Shown: positions 8,442 to 17,054, counted from the stretch's first letter. The stretch is DNA of 64,000 bases from Paramicrobacterium chengjingii (GCF_011751765.2 NZ_CP061169.1:496001-560000), one strand, 5' to 3'. The notes: a model not told the origin generated them from the sequence alone. Made by a program: numbers and translations.

Positions 8442-8459
8442 CATTACATCGATGTAATG
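8442..8459. promoter_or_regulatory. LacI-type operator, perfect 18-bp palindrome
   Basis: CATTACATCGATGTAATG is a perfect palindrome with the central CG typical of LacI-family operators. It lies 50 bases after the LacI stop and 43 bases before the ATG of the sugar-binding protein, where it would cover the promoter of the transporter operon. I saw no second copy in the window. Confidence 0.7.
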
Positions 8460-8502
8460 ATGGGACATCCACGATGGTGTCCAGCACGAAGGAGTGATGT
8501 TC

Positions 8503-9846
8503 ATGACACGATCTCGTCAGCCGGGCGGTGGTCCGGGCTTTTCGAGGCGCCGCATGCTGACCGGCGCGGCAGTGCTGTTGGGCGGAGCGTTCGCAGCGCC
8601 CGCCCTGAGCGGCTGCACGCAGGCTGCAGCATCCGGAGTCACCAACCTCAGCTACTGGCATCTGCTCAGCGGCGGCGACGGTATCACCATGGCGACACTC
8701 GTCGCCGATGTCGAGAAGGAACTCGGAGACGTCTCCGTCGACCAGACGGTGCTCGCCTGGGGCGCACCGTATTACACAAAGCTCGCCATGGCGGCCGCGG
8801 GCGGTCGTGCACCAGACATCGCGATCATGCACGCCAGCCGTGTCACCGGTTGGGCGCCCGGTGGACTGCTCGACCCCTGGGATCTCGATCTGCTCGCCGA
8901 GTTCGGTGTCAGCGAAGACACCTTCAAACCGCGCATCTGGGAGAAGGGCTTCACCGACGACACGCTCTATTCCGTCGCCCTCGACTCGCACCCGTTCATT
9001 ACCTTCTTCAATACAGAGGTGGCCGACAAAGCCGGCGTGCTGAAGTCTGACGGCACGCTCATCGATACCTCGACACCAGACGAGTTCATCGACATGGCGC
9101 TCGAGATGCAAGCGGTCACGGGTCAGCACGGTCTCTCATGGGGCTATCTCAATGACGGAGCCCAGCTCTGGCGGCTGTTCTACACGTTCTACAAGCAGCA
9201 CGGCGCAGACATGGTGCTCGAGACAGGCAAACCGGCGCAGTTCGACGAAGACGCTGCGATCGAATCGCTTGAATTCATGACGAAGCTCGTCGACGGCACT
9301 GTCGCAGCGACGAACAGCGACATCAACAACGGCATCGCGGAATTCGCCGGAGGAAAGAGCGGCATGCTCTTCTCTGGTGTCTGGGAACTTCGCACGCTAC
9401 AAGACGCGGGAGTCCCGTTTGACGCGACGACGATTCCCACGCTGTTCGGCACACCCGCCGTGTACGCCGACTCGCACGCGTTCGTGCTGCCGCACCAGTC
9501 GAACCCAGACGAAACGAAGCGCCGTGCGGCATACGAGTTCATGTCGACGCTCTTGAAGGGATCGATCAAGTGGGCGGGCGCTGGGCACATTCCGGCCTAT
9601 CTTCCGGTCATCGACGACCCGGCATACGCTGAGCTGCTGCCGCAGGCCCACTACGCTGACGCCGCGGACCTGATCAACTATGACCCACCCGCATGGTTCA
9701 CAGGCTCAGGTTCTGACTTTCAAAACTATTTCCTCGACGCGATCCAAGGGGTCATGCTTGGTGGTACGACGCCCCAAGCGGGCTTCGCGTCGTTCATCTC
9801 ACGAATCGACACGCTGCTCTCGAAGCCGAATCCGGTGACGGCATGA
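8503..9846 (+). CDS. ABC sugar transporter, extracellular binding lipoprotein
   Basis: The 447-residue product starts best at ATG 8503, eight bases after GAAGGAG; GTG 8494 and ATG 8497 are too close to that site. The N-terminus has a twin-Arg-like SRRRML, a hydrophobic stretch and the lipobox LSGC, so it is exported and lipid-anchored. The mature part is a family 1 solute-binding protein of the sugar type, with LSYWHLLSGGDG near its start. It captures the sugar for the two permeases that follow. The genes downstream point to an arabino-oligosaccharide, which is inference. No ATPase gene is present here; a shared MsiK-like ATPase would be expected elsewhere. Confidence 0.88.
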   Translation: MTRSRQPGGGPGFSRRRMLTGAAVLLGGAFAAPALSGCTQAAASGVTNLSYWHLLSGGDGITMATLVADVEKELGDVSVDQTVLAWGAPYYTKLAMAAAGGRAPDIAIMHASRVTGWAPGGLLDPWDLDLLAEFGVSEDTFKPRIWEKGFTDDTLYSVALDSHPFITFFNTEVADKAGVLKSDGTLIDTSTPDEFIDMALEMQAVTGQHGLSWGYLNDGAQLWRLFYTFYKQHGADMVLETGKPAQFDEDAAIESLEFMTKLVDGTVAATNSDINNGIAEFAGGKSGMLFSGVWELRTLQDAGVPFDATTIPTLFGTPAVYADSHAFVLPHQSNPDETKRRAAYEFMSTLLKGSIKWAGAGHIPAYLPVIDDPAYAELLPQAHYADAADLINYDPPAWFTGSGSDFQNYFLDAIQGVMLGGTTPQAGFASFISRIDTLLSKPNPVTA

Positions 9847-9898
9847 GCGCCCCCATCCGGCAGTGCAAGGCGCTGCGCGACGACGAAGGAGTCTCGCT

Positions 9899-10831
9899 GT
9901 GACGACGGAAACCGCCCAAAACGTCCTGACTGACACCGCCAGCACTGTGAAGGTGTCGCGGTCGAACAGGCCACGGGAAAATCTCACCGGGTGGGCGTTC
10001 ATCGCCCCTCTCGGCATCCTCTTCATTCTGTTCATGCTCGTGCCGATCCTGTGGGGTCTGTATCTGAGTTTCACAAACCAGAGCCTCACGGGTGCCGGCG
10101 GTGACCTCGTCGGCTTCGACAACTACGCCGAGGCGCTCGCGGACCCCGACATGTGGAGGTCGATGCTCAACACCGTATGGTTCACGGTGCTCAGCACAAT
10201 CCCTCTCGTCGTCATCTCGCTCGCCCTCGCACTTCTGGTCAATACCGGTCTACCGGGGCAGTGGCTGTGGCGGCTGTCGTTTTTCATGCCCTATCTGCTT
10301 GCCTCTACAGTGGTATCGCTCATCTGGGTATGGCTGTACAACCCGCAGCTGGGGCTCTTCAACGCCATCCTCGGATGGTTCGGCATCGATCCGGTCACGT
10401 GGCTGCAAGACCCCGACCTCGCGATGCTTTCGGTCGTCGTCACGACCGTGTGGTGGACAATCGGATTCAACTTTCTTCTCTACCTCGCGGCAATCCAGAA
10501 CATTCCGGAGAGTCAGTATGAGGCAGCGTCGCTCGACGGGGCCGGCCGCTGGCGCACCCTTACCTCCATCACGATCCCGCAGTTGGGATCGACGACGATC
10601 ATGGTTGTGATTCTGCAGCTGCTTGCGTCGCTCAAGGTATTCGACCAGATCTATCAGATGACCGGGGGAGGCCCAGCGGGTACGACGCGATCGGCCATTC
10701 AGTACATCTTCGAGTCGGGATTCACCGGGTTCCGTTTTGGGTATTCGTCGGCGATCTCATACATCTTCTTCGTGCTCATCATCATCGTCTCGGTAATCCA
10801 GTTCCGCATCACGGCGCGAAGGAGCGCATGA
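9899..10831 (+). CDS. ABC sugar transporter permease, MalF type
   Basis: The 310-residue membrane protein starts at GTG 9899, seven bases after GAAGGAG. It has about six transmembrane segments and the EAA loop in ASLDGAGRWRTLTSITIPQL, the contact site for the ABC ATPase. It forms a heterodimeric channel with the next permease. The gene is 52 bases after the binding protein gene, and its TGA is separated by one base from the next ATG, so the operon is tight. Confidence 0.92.
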   Translation: MTTETAQNVLTDTASTVKVSRSNRPRENLTGWAFIAPLGILFILFMLVPILWGLYLSFTNQSLTGAGGDLVGFDNYAEALADPDMWRSMLNTVWFTVLSTIPLVVISLALALLVNTGLPGQWLWRLSFFMPYLLASTVVSLIWVWLYNPQLGLFNAILGWFGIDPVTWLQDPDLAMLSVVVTTVWWTIGFNFLLYLAAIQNIPESQYEAASLDGAGRWRTLTSITIPQLGSTTIMVVILQLLASLKVFDQIYQMTGGGPAGTTRSAIQYIFESGFTGFRFGYSSAISYIFFVLIIIVSVIQFRITARRSA

Positions 10832-10832
10832 C

Positions 10833-11729
10833 ATGTCGACAGAGACCCAACACATGACCGTACCCGCGACTGCCCGCAACGCGGCATCCATCGCTCCGAA
10901 AAGGCGCACAAAGCTCGGCCCGGCCGGCATCGCCGCCCTCGTCGTTTTGATCGTGCTGGCGGTGGCGTGGCTGCTGCCGTTCGTCTGGGCGATCGTCACA
11001 TCGCTTAAAAGCGAGACGGATGCCGCTTCGGCGTCGCTCTGGCCAGCGCACGGCTTCACATTGGATGCGTATGCCAAGGTTCTCGCCGAGGGCAATGTTC
11101 CCACCTGGGCGTGGAACAGCCTCTTCACGTCAGCGCTGATCACGCTCATCACCGTGCTCACGTCTGCGCTCGCCGCCTACGCGTTCTCGCGCATACGGTT
11201 CAGGGGCAACAAGGCCGTGTACATCGTCGTGATCGCGGCGATCGCGGTGCCGCCGCAGGTTCTCATCGTTCCTCTCTTCTACGAGATGCTCGCGATGGAC
11301 CTCGTCGACACCTATTGGGGCCTCATGCTGCCGCAGGTGGTGCAACCGATCATCGTGCTGATTCTCAAGCAGTTCTTCGACCAGATTCCGGTTGAGCTGG
11401 AGGAAGCGGCACGGGTCGACGGCGCCAGCAGACTGCGCGTCTTCATCTCGATCGTGATGCCGCTGTCGCGACCCATTCTCGCGGCGGTGTCGATCTTCGT
11501 GTTCGTGTGGGCATGGAACAACTTCCTCTGGCCCTTCATCATTATCAACGACCCGCAGCTCATGACGCTGCCTGTCGGCCTGCAGACGGTGAAGAGTGCC
11601 TACGGCATTCAGTACGCGCAGAACATGGCCATGGCGATTCTCGCCGCACTGCCGCTCATCGTCGTCTTTCTCTTCTTCCAACGCCAGATCATCAAGGGCA
11701 TCTCCACCACCGGCTTCGGTGGACAGTAG
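10833..11729 (+). CDS. ABC sugar transporter permease, MalG type
   Basis: The 298-residue partner permease starts at ATG 10833, one base after the preceding stop and behind AAGGAG. Six hydrophobic segments and the EAA motif (EEAARVDGASRLRVFISIVMP) are clear. With the preceding permease it makes the membrane channel of a carbohydrate importer of the CUT1 class. The GH51 gene follows after 35 bases. Confidence 0.92.
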   Translation: MSTETQHMTVPATARNAASIAPKRRTKLGPAGIAALVVLIVLAVAWLLPFVWAIVTSLKSETDAASASLWPAHGFTLDAYAKVLAEGNVPTWAWNSLFTSALITLITVLTSALAAYAFSRIRFRGNKAVYIVVIAAIAVPPQVLIVPLFYEMLAMDLVDTYWGLMLPQVVQPIIVLILKQFFDQIPVELEEAARVDGASRLRVFISIVMPLSRPILAAVSIFVFVWAWNNFLWPFIIINDPQLMTLPVGLQTVKSAYGIQYAQNMAMAILAALPLIVVFLFFQRQIIKGISTTGFGGQ

Positions 11730-11764
11730 CCCACGTGACCCGACCGCACCACACAAGGAGACAC

Positions 11765-13297
11765 ATGACCACCGCTCGCATCACCATCGACCGCGACTTC
11801 CGTGTCGGCGATGTGCCTCGGCGCATCTTCGGCTCGTTCGTCGAGCACATGGGACGCTGCGTCTATTCCGGCATCTACGAGCCGGGGCATCCTCAGGCCG
11901 ATGAGCGCGGGTTTCGCCGCGACGTTCTCGAGCTCGTGAAAGAGATGGGCCCGACGATTGTGCGTTACCCGGGAGGCAACTTCGTCTCGGGCTACAACTG
12001 GGAAGACGGCGTCGGCCCGGTTGAGCAGCGTCCCACGCGCATCGATGGCGCTTGGCACACGATCGAGACGAACGCCTTCGGTCTACACGAGTTCGTCGAC
12101 TGGGCGCGCGAGGCCGACGTCGAGGTGATGGAGGCCATCAACCTCGGAACCAGGGGAGTGGATGCTGCTCGCGCACTTGTTGAGTACGCCAACCACCCCG
12201 GGGGCACCGCGTGGAGCGACATGCGACGCAAGAACGGCGCGGAGGAGCCCTTCGACATCAAACTCTGGTGCCTCGGCAATGAGCTTGACGGACCGTGGCA
12301 GATCGGCCACAAAACGCCGGACGAGTATGGGCGTCTCGCGCAAGAGGCGGGCAAGGCGATGAAGCTCGTTGACCCGTCGATCGAGCTCGTCGCAGTCGGC
12401 AGCTCCAACACGGGAATGCCCACGTTCGGTTCGTGGGAGCACGCCGTGTTGAATCACGCGTACGACGAGGTGGACTACATTTCACTTCACGCCTACTACC
12501 AGGAGCACGACGGCGACGCCAAGAGCTTCCTTGCCACGGCAGTCGACATGGACTACTTCATCGAGTCGGTGATCTCAACGGCGGATGCTGTCGGCGCCCA
12601 GCGCAAGACGAAGAAGCGCATCAACCTCTCGTTCGACGAGTGGAACGTCTGGTATCAGCGCGGACTCGACACCGACGACCAGCCGCACAACGTCGAAAAG
12701 AGCTGGCAAACGCACCCGCGCCTGATCGAAGACGAGTACAACGTCACGGATGCCGTCGTCGTCGGCACGTTCCTCAACTCGCTGCTGCGACACGGTGACC
12801 GCGTCACCGTCGCCAACCAGGCACAGCTTGTCAACGTGATCGCGCCGATCCGCAGCGAAGAGGGAGGGCCTGCGTGGCGGCAGAGCATCTTCTGGCCATT
12901 CGCGCGCATGTCGCAGCTCGCCCACGGCAGCATCCTGCGCACCGCCGTCGAGAGCGACAAGATCGACACCGCCAAATACGGGGATGCTGACGCCGTCGAC
13001 GTGAGCGCGACGTGGGACGAAGAAGCGGGCACCGTGGCGTTCTTCCTCGCCAACCGCGGGCTCGACGAGCGATGCGACGTCTCGGTGAAGCTCGGCGGTT
13101 TCACGGCATCCGGAATCTCACGCGCCGAGGTGCTCTCAGTGCCCGAGGGGGGCGACCGGTTCACGTCGAATACGCAGGATGCTCAGCCGGTCGGCCTCAC
13201 GCCGCTCGACGGTGTATCCGTCGACGGGTCTGCTCTCACGCTGCAGCTTCCTGCGCTCTCGTGGGCGGTCGTGGTTGTCGACGTCACGCGAGCGTAA
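11765..13297 (+). CDS. abfA: Alpha-L-arabinofuranosidase, GH51
   Basis: The 510-residue enzyme starts at ATG 11765 behind AAGGAG. It has no signal peptide, so it acts in the cytoplasm. The acid/base Glu lies in WCLGNELDG at about residue 173 and the nucleophile Glu in SFDEWNVWY at about residue 292, close to the E175/E294 pair known for GH51 enzymes. The barrel is followed by a C-terminal beta-sandwich. It removes terminal arabinofuranose from imported arabino-oligosaccharides. Its position at the end of the LacI-ABC operon supports this, and a long hairpin follows it. The frame is open far upstream, but that part overlaps the permease gene and is not coding. Confidence 0.93.
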   Translation: MTTARITIDRDFRVGDVPRRIFGSFVEHMGRCVYSGIYEPGHPQADERGFRRDVLELVKEMGPTIVRYPGGNFVSGYNWEDGVGPVEQRPTRIDGAWHTIETNAFGLHEFVDWAREADVEVMEAINLGTRGVDAARALVEYANHPGGTAWSDMRRKNGAEEPFDIKLWCLGNELDGPWQIGHKTPDEYGRLAQEAGKAMKLVDPSIELVAVGSSNTGMPTFGSWEHAVLNHAYDEVDYISLHAYYQEHDGDAKSFLATAVDMDYFIESVISTADAVGAQRKTKKRINLSFDEWNVWYQRGLDTDDQPHNVEKSWQTHPRLIEDEYNVTDAVVVGTFLNSLLRHGDRVTVANQAQLVNVIAPIRSEEGGPAWRQSIFWPFARMSQLAHGSILRTAVESDKIDTAKYGDADAVDVSATWDEEAGTVAFFLANRGLDERCDVSVKLGGFTASGISRAEVLSVPEGGDRFTSNTQDAQPVGLTPLDGVSVDGSALTLQLPALSWAVVVVDVTRA

Positions 13298-13303
13298 GAG
13301 TCT

Positions 13304-13391
13304 GTTCAGTCATTCGGAGCCTTGCCGCCCGTCGCGGCGTGTCGGTGGGCGACGCGCCGCGGGGGCGGGTGGTCCTTCCGAATAGCTGAAC
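13304..13391. terminator. Long nested hairpin between convergent abfA and aldose epimerase genes
   Basis: The outer arms 13304-13318 and 13377-13391 pair at 13 of 15 positions. Inside them CCGCCC (13325-13330) faces GGGCGG (13363-13368), and CGCGGCG (13333-13339) faces CGCCGCG (13355-13361). The structure fills the whole gap between two convergent genes and probably stops transcription from both sides. Confidence 0.7.
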
Positions 13392-13403
13392 GGTGTGCTG
13401 CCG

Positions 13404-14321
13404 TCAGATGGCGCGGATGCTCCAACTCGCCGTCGCCGAGGCATCGGGGTCGAGCGTGATCAGGTCCGTCCCTGAATTGAATGCGTCGGGCGGGCAGGTC
13501 ATGGGCTCCACGGCGAGGCCGATGCGACTGATCTCGGGCGCATCATCGCGGTCTGCTGTGTGCACTTGCACCCAGGGACATGCGGCATCCCACGTGATCT
13601 CCACACCGGTGCTGGCCTGCGAGCGCACCTGCACTGCGGCGATTCCATCGGCGTCGCGTGCAAGCCGGGTGTACGCGTGGTCGATGAACGTGTCGCCGAT
13701 GACCCGCGGCTCGCGAAAGTCGAAGTCCGTGCCGTCGACCGGCTTGATTCCGGTGGGAATCAACCGATCATCGGTCACCGTGAGTACGGAGTCGGCGCCA
13801 ATTGTCGCGCTCCAGTCGTCGACGCGGCCTTCCCCTGCCACGAGGTAGGGGTGCGGGCCCGTACCGAACGGCGCCGCTGCGTCGCCGCGGTTGGTCGCCG
13901 TGACGGCGCAGTGCATTCCGTCGTCGTCAAGGCGAAAGTCGACGGCGATGTCGAGCGTGAATGGGTAGCCGTCTTGCGCGGGAATCGCCGTTCCGAGCGT
14001 GACGGCGGCTTCGGACTGCTCGACGATGCCGTAGTCGAGCCACGCACCGAGCCCGTGCAGCGCGTGACCTCGCGCCGGTTCGGTCAGCGCCAGCTGGTGC
14101 TCGGCGCCCTGCCATGAATAGCGCCCGTCGACAACGCGATTCGGCCATGGAACGAGTGTTGCTCCACGGTACGCGGGCCGCACATCGCTCTCGGCGAACG
14201 GCACAATCAGGTCGCGCCCGGCATACGTGAGTTCGCGCAGCGTTGCGCCGATCGTGGCGATGGATGCCGCGTATTCGCCGTGCCGCAGTGTGATGTTCCG
14301 TCCGGAAAGCGCTCGTGTCAT
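13404..14321 (-). CDS. Aldose 1-epimerase family protein (GalM-like)
   Basis: The 305-residue product has the aldose 1-epimerase fold: YRGATLVPWPNRVVDGRYSW near residue 50, HALHGLGAW with the conserved His, and GTGPHPYLV near the middle. These enzymes interconvert the alpha and beta anomers of a free sugar in the cytoplasm. I chose ATG 14321; an ATG at 14330 is nearly as good. It is convergent with abfA and probably processes the arabinose or hexose released there, which is inference from position. Confidence 0.85.
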   Translation of the reverse strand: MTRALSGRNITLRHGEYAASIATIGATLRELTYAGRDLIVPFAESDVRPAYRGATLVPWPNRVVDGRYSWQGAEHQLALTEPARGHALHGLGAWLDYGIVEQSEAAVTLGTAIPAQDGYPFTLDIAVDFRLDDDGMHCAVTATNRGDAAAPFGTGPHPYLVAGEGRVDDWSATIGADSVLTVTDDRLIPTGIKPVDGTDFDFREPRVIGDTFIDHAYTRLARDADGIAAVQVRSQASTGVEITWDAACPWVQVHTADRDDAPEISRIGLAVEPMTCPPDAFNSGTDLITLDPDASATASWSIRAI

Positions 14322-14448
14322 AGCATCCATCCTGCCGCACGTGTTCTCTGACAACGAACCGATGCATGGCTGATTCATAGCTGAATCCAGGCCCGTGTCA
14401 GTGCCAAGTGATTAACTGAGCTTCCACCCGAGACCGGCGAGGAGCACC

Positions 14449-15009
14449 ATGCCCACCTCTGATATCCAGACGCGTCTGTACCTTGATGTCGATGGAGCAA
14501 TCAACGCAGACGAACCACCATTCTCCGAGGTGAAGTCAACGCGTGTGCAAATAGAGTACGGCGGCGGAATGATGAGCCGCATGCCCCTCACGTGGGCTCC
14601 CGAGGTGGTCGCAGAGCTCGACGCTCTGCGCGACGAATTCAACGTCGAGCTCGTGTGGCTGTCGACGTGGAACGAGATGCATGCGTCGATGACGCGACTC
14701 GCGCCGGCTCTCGGTGGGCTCTTCGGGGGTCGCGCCATCATGGATGTCGATGCGGTCAGCGTCGACCGAGGGCGGGGCTGGTGGAAGGCTCAGAGCATCA
14801 TCGCCGACCAGGACATGACGCCGGCTCCGTTCATCTGGGTCGACGATGAAGCGGTGATGGCACATGGAGGAATGGTCGACGACGCCACCGTCGGCACTCC
14901 CTCGCTCAAGCTCACCACCGTGTATGAGCACGGCATCGAGCGATTGCATCTGGCACAGATGCGTTCGTTCCTTGCCGCGCAGACGCAGCGCCAGGTCGCC
15001 CTGCGCTGA
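14449..15009 (+). CDS. HAD-like domain protein
   Basis: The 186-residue protein starts at ATG 14449 behind GAGGAG. LYLDVDGAIN near residue 10 is HAD motif I with both Asp residues, WLSTWN near residue 65 is like motif II, and FIWVDDEAV near residue 125 supplies the last acidic pair. It resembles the small HAD-domain proteins grouped with RNA-repair HAD domains. The substrate is unknown. It stands alone between the divergent aldose epimerase gene and the small membrane protein gene. Confidence 0.7.
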   Translation: MPTSDIQTRLYLDVDGAINADEPPFSEVKSTRVQIEYGGGMMSRMPLTWAPEVVAELDALRDEFNVELVWLSTWNEMHASMTRLAPALGGLFGGRAIMDVDAVSVDRGRGWWKAQSIIADQDMTPAPFIWVDDEAVMAHGGMVDDATVGTPSLKLTTVYEHGIERLHLAQMRSFLAAQTQRQVALR

Positions 15010-15030
15010 ACGGACGCGCTGGGGCGAGGC

Positions 15031-15059
15031 TTGCCACGGCGCGCAGATGCTCATAGCGT
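15031..15059 (+). promoter_or_regulatory. Promoter for a leaderless transcript
   Basis: TTGCCA (15031-15036), a 17-base spacer and TAGCGT (15054-15059) lie just before ATG 15066, with six bases between the -10 box and the start codon. Transcription would therefore begin at or next to the ATG. Confidence 0.6.
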
Positions 15060-15065
15060 GACGGT

Positions 15066-15302
15066 ATGGCAGAACACGCGGGGCGGGCGATGGTTCTTCC
15101 GACTGATCGGGAGAAGCGAACAGGCGAGATCGGGCCGTGGGTCCGGCAGCTCAACATTGATGAGCTGCGAGAAGACATCGACGACACGGTTGCAGCGATT
15201 CGCACGAAGGTCGTGCCTGTCGCCATCGGAGTGGGCGTCGCGGCGGTCGGCGCCGCCGTCTACATCGTTGCGTCTGCCCTGAGCGGTGATGACGATGAGT
15301 GA
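15066..15302 (+). CDS. Small single-span membrane protein
   Basis: The 78-residue product has a polar N-terminal half and one hydrophobic segment (about residues 48-70, VVPVAIGVGVAAVGAAVYIVASAL) ending in an acidic tail. The gene has its own promoter for a leaderless mRNA, and its end overlaps the start of the YihY gene by eight bases, so the two are probably translated together. I do not recognise the family. A helper or assembly role for the YihY protein is possible but not shown. Confidence 0.7.
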   Translation: MAEHAGRAMVLPTDREKRTGEIGPWVRQLNIDELREDIDDTVAAIRTKVVPVAIGVGVAAVGAAVYIVASALSGDDDE

Positions 15303-16305
15303 GTCGTCACGAGAGGCACACGCCCGGCCTACCCGGCTGCGCTTTCGCAGCATCCGGGTCGCCTATGTTCATGCAGTCCAGATGTTCGGCGTCAACAAGT
15401 CGGCTGATGTGGCGGCGACGCTTACCTACTTTCTCGTGCTGGCGCTCTTTCCCGGTCTGATCGCAATCGTCTCGATTCTGTCGCTTGTCAACGCCGATGG
15501 TTCGGTGAGCACCGGCCTGATTCAGATGCTCAACGACGTCGCGCCGAAAGAGACGGCGAAGACGCTCGAAGGGCCGATCACCACGGTCATGTCATCGCCG
15601 GGAGCCGGACTCGGACTCGTGCTTGGTCTTCTTGGTGCGATCTGGTCGGCGTCGAAGTATGTCGACGGGTTCACCCGGGCGGCGAATCGCGCGTTTGGTG
15701 TCACCGAGGGGCGCCCGGCGCTCAAATTGCGGGCGACGGTGCTTCTGCTCACCGCATCGAGCCTCGTGGCAATCACCGTCATGGCTATTCTGCTCATCGT
15801 CAGCGCGCCCGTCGCTCGGCTGATCGGGTCGGTGATCGGTCTTGGAGACGCGAGTGTTGCCGCGTGGAACATCGCGAAGTGGCCCGTTCTCGTTCTCGCG
15901 GCCATCGCGCTCATCGCCCTGCTGTACTACTTCTCACCGAACGTGAAACCGTCGAAGTTCCGGTTCGTCGGGCTCGGAGCCATCACAGCGCTTCTTGTCT
16001 GGGCGATCACGACAGTCGGTTTCGTACTCTACGTGTCGAATTCCGGGGGCTACAACGCGACGTACGGCTCGCTCGGCGGCATCATCGTCTTTCTCATTTG
16101 GCTGTATCTGAGCAACATGGCGCTCGTCTTCGGAATCGGCGTCGAAGCAGAGCTTGAGCGTGCACGTCAACTGCAGCAGGGTATACACGCTGAGTATTCA
16201 TTACAGCTGCCTCTGCGTGACGTAACGATGATCGACAAGAAAATCGAAGCCGAGGCCAAGGCTGTGATTTCGGCGCGTAAGCTGCGCCGCTCATTCGATG
16301 GTTAG
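15295..16305 (+). CDS. YihY/virulence factor BrkB family membrane protein
   Basis: The 336-residue integral membrane protein starts at ATG 15295, inside the end of the preceding gene; an earlier GTG (15286) and ATG (15289) are possible. The family signature is visible in DVAATLTYFLVLALFPGLIAI and in the C-terminal YNATYGSLGGIIVFLIWLYLSN. About six hydrophobic segments are present. Members are widespread inner-membrane proteins without a settled function, once misread as RNase BN. The stop overlaps the convergent MarR stop by three bases. Confidence 0.85.
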   Translation: MSESSREAHARPTRLRFRSIRVAYVHAVQMFGVNKSADVAATLTYFLVLALFPGLIAIVSILSLVNADGSVSTGLIQMLNDVAPKETAKTLEGPITTVMSSPGAGLGLVLGLLGAIWSASKYVDGFTRAANRAFGVTEGRPALKLRATVLLLTASSLVAITVMAILLIVSAPVARLIGSVIGLGDASVAAWNIAKWPVLVLAAIALIALLYYFSPNVKPSKFRFVGLGAITALLVWAITTVGFVLYVSNSGGYNATYGSLGGIIVFLIWLYLSNMALVFGIGVEAELERARQLQQGIHAEYSLQLPLRDVTMIDKKIEAEAKAVISARKLRRSFDG

Positions 16306-16745
16306 CAACCTTCGGTCGCTGTGCGCACCTTCGTCGTCAGTTCGGTGAGCTGTGTCAGCTCATCGTTGGAGAGGGCGGCCTGCATGACCCTGGCTATCGA
16401 TTCCATGTGCTTGACGGCGACGGAGCGGAACTCACGGTATCCGGCATCTGTCATGCGCACGATCGTGCCGCGACCGTCTTTCTCGTCTTGAGTCTTCTCG
16501 ACGTAACCGCGGGCGACGAGCCGGTCGACCATGCGGGAGACGCTCGGCTGGCTGAGCAACACGCGAGAGTTGAGCAGTCGTAGCCGTGCGGAGCGCTCTG
16601 GCTCGCGTGAGAGATTGAACAGAATGTCGTACTCGGTGATTGAGATCGAGTGAGTCGGGAACTCATCGCTGAGCACCCGCATCACCTGCACTTGGGCGCG
16701 AAAAAGCGATTCCCAGGCATGCACAGCCGTGGATCTCTGAGCCAT
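16302..16745 (-). CDS. MarR family transcriptional regulator
   Basis: The 147-residue protein starts at ATG 16745 behind a strong GGGAGGA. The winged helix spans about residues 35-105, with the recognition helix in VLLSQPSVSRMVDRLVARGYVEK and the wing in DEKDGRGTIVRMTDAG. MarR dimers usually repress nearby genes and are released by small phenolic or oxidising ligands. The target is unclear: the gene is convergent with YihY, and the DNA upstream of it holds only an orphan hairpin and decayed-looking sequence. Confidence 0.85.
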   Translation of the reverse strand: MAQRSTAVHAWESLFRAQVQVMRVLSDEFPTHSISITEYDILFNLSREPERSARLRLLNSRVLLSQPSVSRMVDRLVARGYVEKTQDEKDGRGTIVRMTDAGYREFRSVAVKHMESIARVMQAALSNDELTQLTELTTKVRTATEGC

Positions 16746-16823
16746 TGGATTCCTCCCGTTGACTCAGGATAGTGGAGCGACAGCGGGCAGGGGATCCAGG
16801 AGTATGTCCTCAGTGCAAAGATT

Positions 16824-16857
16824 GAGGGCCGGTCGTAGAGGCTTACGACCGGCCCTC
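16824..16857. terminator. Orphan 14-bp perfect hairpin upstream of marR
   Basis: The arm 16824-16837 pairs perfectly with 16844-16857 around the loop GAGGCT. It looks like a strong terminator but no gene ends next to it on either strand, so it may be left from a lost gene or may block read-through toward marR. Confidence 0.6.
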
Positions 16858-16958
16858 TCCCTTGCACCAAGAGTGTCCTGCAATCACATTCCGCGTCAGC
16901 CGCCACAGCAAAGCAACTGACGCACTTCGAATATATAACGGAAAGATAACAAGGTCTA

Positions 16959-16975
16959 GTTACCAAAGCGTTATT
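16959..16975 (+). promoter_or_regulatory. Direct repeat GTTACC / GTTATT with an 11-base period
   Basis: GTTACC (16959-16964) and GTTATT (16970-16975) are spaced 11 bases start to start, the usual arrangement for OmpR-type regulators such as MtrA. A like repeat, also containing GTTACCAAA, lies upstream of the M23 peptidase gene at 35941-35957. Confidence 0.3.
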
Positions 16976-17054
16976 TTTCTGCCAATGTTCTGAACAACGG
17001 CTATCCACAGGCTTAGCCGTCTCGCGGAAGGCCAGAAGGCTCGAGCTAACCCCC

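Larger units (their letters stand above)
16746..17054. other. Gene-poor stretch upstream of marR
   Basis: No convincing gene is present. It holds an orphan terminator hairpin (16824-16857), an AT-rich part with a direct repeat (16959-16975), a small hairpin ACGGCTA/TAGCCGT (16997-17003 and 17014-17020) and a lone DnaA-box-like CTATCCACA (17001-17009). Confidence 0.6.

Noticed and set aside
11507..11764. Upstream extension of the arabinofuranosidase frame
   Set aside because: It overlaps the permease gene in another frame; ATG 11765 has AAGGAG and matches the family start, placing the catalytic Glu pair at the expected residues.
17001..17009. DnaA-box-like CTATCCACA as a sign of a replication origin
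   Set aside because: It is a single box with a mismatch to TTATCCACA. No cluster of boxes and no dnaA, dnaN or gyrB gene is near.
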